This document shows positions 5,033-5,868 of a stretch of DNA of 5,868 bases, piece after piece. Origin of the DNA: Acidilobaceae archaeon (GTDB lineage Archaea; Thermoproteota; Thermoprotei_A; Sulfolobales; Acidilobaceae); contig JALWJI010000040.1 of NCBI GenBank assembly GCA_027081695.1, positions 1 to 5,868 of the forward strand. The letters are read 5' to 3'. A program made the translations under genes and the position numbers. How positions within the stretch are numbered: position 1 is the stretch's first letter; each line of letters opens with the position of its first letter. Under the pieces are notes generated by a model. It was not told the origin of the DNA. It saw only the letters and a program-made list of their open reading frames with translations, and did not search any database.

Positions 5033-5040
5033 AAGGAGGT
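5033..5040 (+). promoter_or_regulatory. Strong but distant Shine-Dalgarno-like AAGGAGGT before the M42 gene
   Basis: AAGGAGGT matches the 16S rRNA end well but lies 18 bases before ATG 5059, far beyond the 4-6 bases seen for the other genes. No in-frame ATG, GTG or TTG exists between the stop at 5026-5028 and ATG 5059. The five-base G run at 5045-5049 lies in between. Confidence 0.35.
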
Positions 5041-5058
5041 TGTCGGGGGCAAAATAAA

Positions 5059-5868
5059 ATGGTAGAGTTCAAGACAAACCTCGAACTACTCAAGAAACTC
5101 GTCTATACTCCTGGAATCCCAGGCTACGAGGACCAGATAAGACAAGCAATCATCAACGAAGTAAAGAGCCTAGGAGACCTAAGCGTAGACGAACACGGCA
5201 ACATAATACTAGACCTCGGCGGAGAAGGTAAAACACTCCTTATAGCTGCACACATGGACGAACTAGGACTAGTCATCACCAACATATTCGACGATGGACT
5301 GCTAAGCTTCAGAAAACTAGGAGGAATAGACGACAGGATACTCCCCGCGAGACACGTAAGAATACTGGGAGAGAAGGGAGAGGTACATGGAGTAATCAAC
5401 TTCCCCAGCCCACACCTCAACTTCGAAAAAGACCAAAGCGTCATACCATGGCACAAGCTACGAATATTCATAGGGGCAGAATCCCGAGAAGAAGCCGAGG
5501 AGATGGGAGTATACATAGGAGCCCCAGCTGTATTCATAAAACACTGGACTCTCCTAGCTGGAGGCAAAGCAGTAGCTTCAAGAGGATTCGATGACCGGGC
5601 AGGAACCTATGCACTTGTAGAGCTAGCAAAAATCCTAAAAGACACCGAGAAAAAGCATAGAATAGTCATAGCCTGGACCGTCAAGGAAGAGATAGGTTTA
5701 TGGGGAGCATACGCTCTAGCAGCAAAAACCAAGGCTGACGCATTCATAGCAGTAGACACCATGGCTTGTTGTAGACCAGAGATAACGGGTAGAATGAAGC
5801 CCGGAAGGGGACCGGCTCTCCGGCTAATCGATAATGCATACGTAGCGAACATGACTATGGCCAATGAG
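5059..5868 (+). CDS. M42 family metallo-aminopeptidase (TET-type), 3' end outside the window
   Basis: The first 270 codons are present and the frame is still open at the window edge; the family is usually about 340-360 residues. M42 enzymes remove N-terminal residues from peptides, often as large TET dodecamers acting downstream of the proteasome in archaea. Visible motifs are TPGIPGYED at the N terminus (17-25), AAHMDELG (63-70) with metal ligand His65 and Asp67, GFDDRAG (176-182) with bridging Asp178, KEEIGLWGA (209-217) with catalytic base Glu210 and ligand Glu211, and AVDT (231-234) with Asp233. The final ligand histidine expected near residue 320 lies beyond the window. ATG 5059 is the only possible start after the in-frame stop at 5026-5028. 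Residues about 70-165 form the inserted dimerisation domain of the family. Its exact specificity (leucyl, glutamyl, lysyl type or deblocking) cannot be read from this part. Confidence 0.94.
   Translation, partial: MVEFKTNLELLKKLVYTPGIPGYEDQIRQAIINEVKSLGDLSVDEHGNIILDLGGEGKTLLIAAHMDELGLVITNIFDDGLLSFRKLGGIDDRILPARHVRILGEKGEVHGVINFPSPHLNFEKDQSVIPWHKLRIFIGAESREEAEEMGVYIGAPAVFIKHWTLLAGGKAVASRGFDDRAGTYALVELAKILKDTEKKHRIVIAWTVKEEIGLWGAYALAAKTKADAFIAVDTMACCRPEITGRMKPGRGPALRLIDNAYVANMTMANE

Noticed and set aside
5124..5567. Long minus-strand open frame opposite the M42 gene
   Set aside because: The translation is Ser/Pro-rich low-quality sequence, a product of the codon bias of the real gene, which carries complete M42 motifs.
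1..5868. tRNA or rRNA genes, CRISPR repeats, insertion sequences, integration sites
   Set aside because: I saw no tRNA-like T-loop/acceptor pairing, no regularly spaced repeats, no transposase motifs and no flanking direct repeats.

Overview
The window looks like chromosomal DNA of a hyperthermophilic archaeon, most likely a crenarchaeon of the Desulfurococcales type (inference). The signs are dense AGA/AGG, ATA and CTA codon use, TTG and GTG start codons, GGTGA ribosome binding sites 4-6 bases before starts, archaeal TATA-like elements, very short spacers, and an archaeal gene set: aspartate carbamoyltransferase with a separate zinc-binding regulatory subunit, and an M42/TET-type aminopeptidase. 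The genus cannot be fixed from the sequence alone.

Layout: (1) 1-926 holds two unrecognised plus-strand genes, a small acidic helical protein and a 184-residue protein that starts at TTG. (2) 962-3599 is a tight plus-strand pyrimidine operon, pyrB-pyrI-pyrC. Its genes overlap or abut and are probably translationally coupled. It encodes both ATCase subunits and dihydroorotase, steps 2 and 3 of de novo UMP synthesis. (3) 3574-4488 is a minus-strand GalU-like sugar-1-phosphate nucleotidyltransferase, convergent with pyrC and overlapping its 3' end by 26 bases. (4) 4489-4609 is a divergent promoter region. (5) 4610-4945 is a small hotdog-fold thioesterase of the FlK type. (6) 5059 to the window end is the first 270 codons of an M42 metallo-aminopeptidase, running off the edge.

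How they fit together: PyrB/PyrI make carbamoyl-aspartate under probable nucleotide control, since the CTP-site residues of PyrI are conserved. PyrC then closes the ring. UTP is the eventual product and would be a substrate of the neighbouring nucleotidyltransferase if that enzyme is a true UDP-glucose pyrophosphorylase, but the two transcription units are on opposite strands and no co-regulation is shown. The thioesterase and peptidase appear to be separate single-gene units.

No mobile element, CRISPR array, rRNA or tRNA was seen, and I found no convincing new multi-gene system. The items most worth checking are the two unrecognised genes at the left, the pyrB promoter folded into the preceding stop codon with a palindrome next to it, the coupling signals inside the operon, the convergent overlap, and the odd leader of the peptidase gene.
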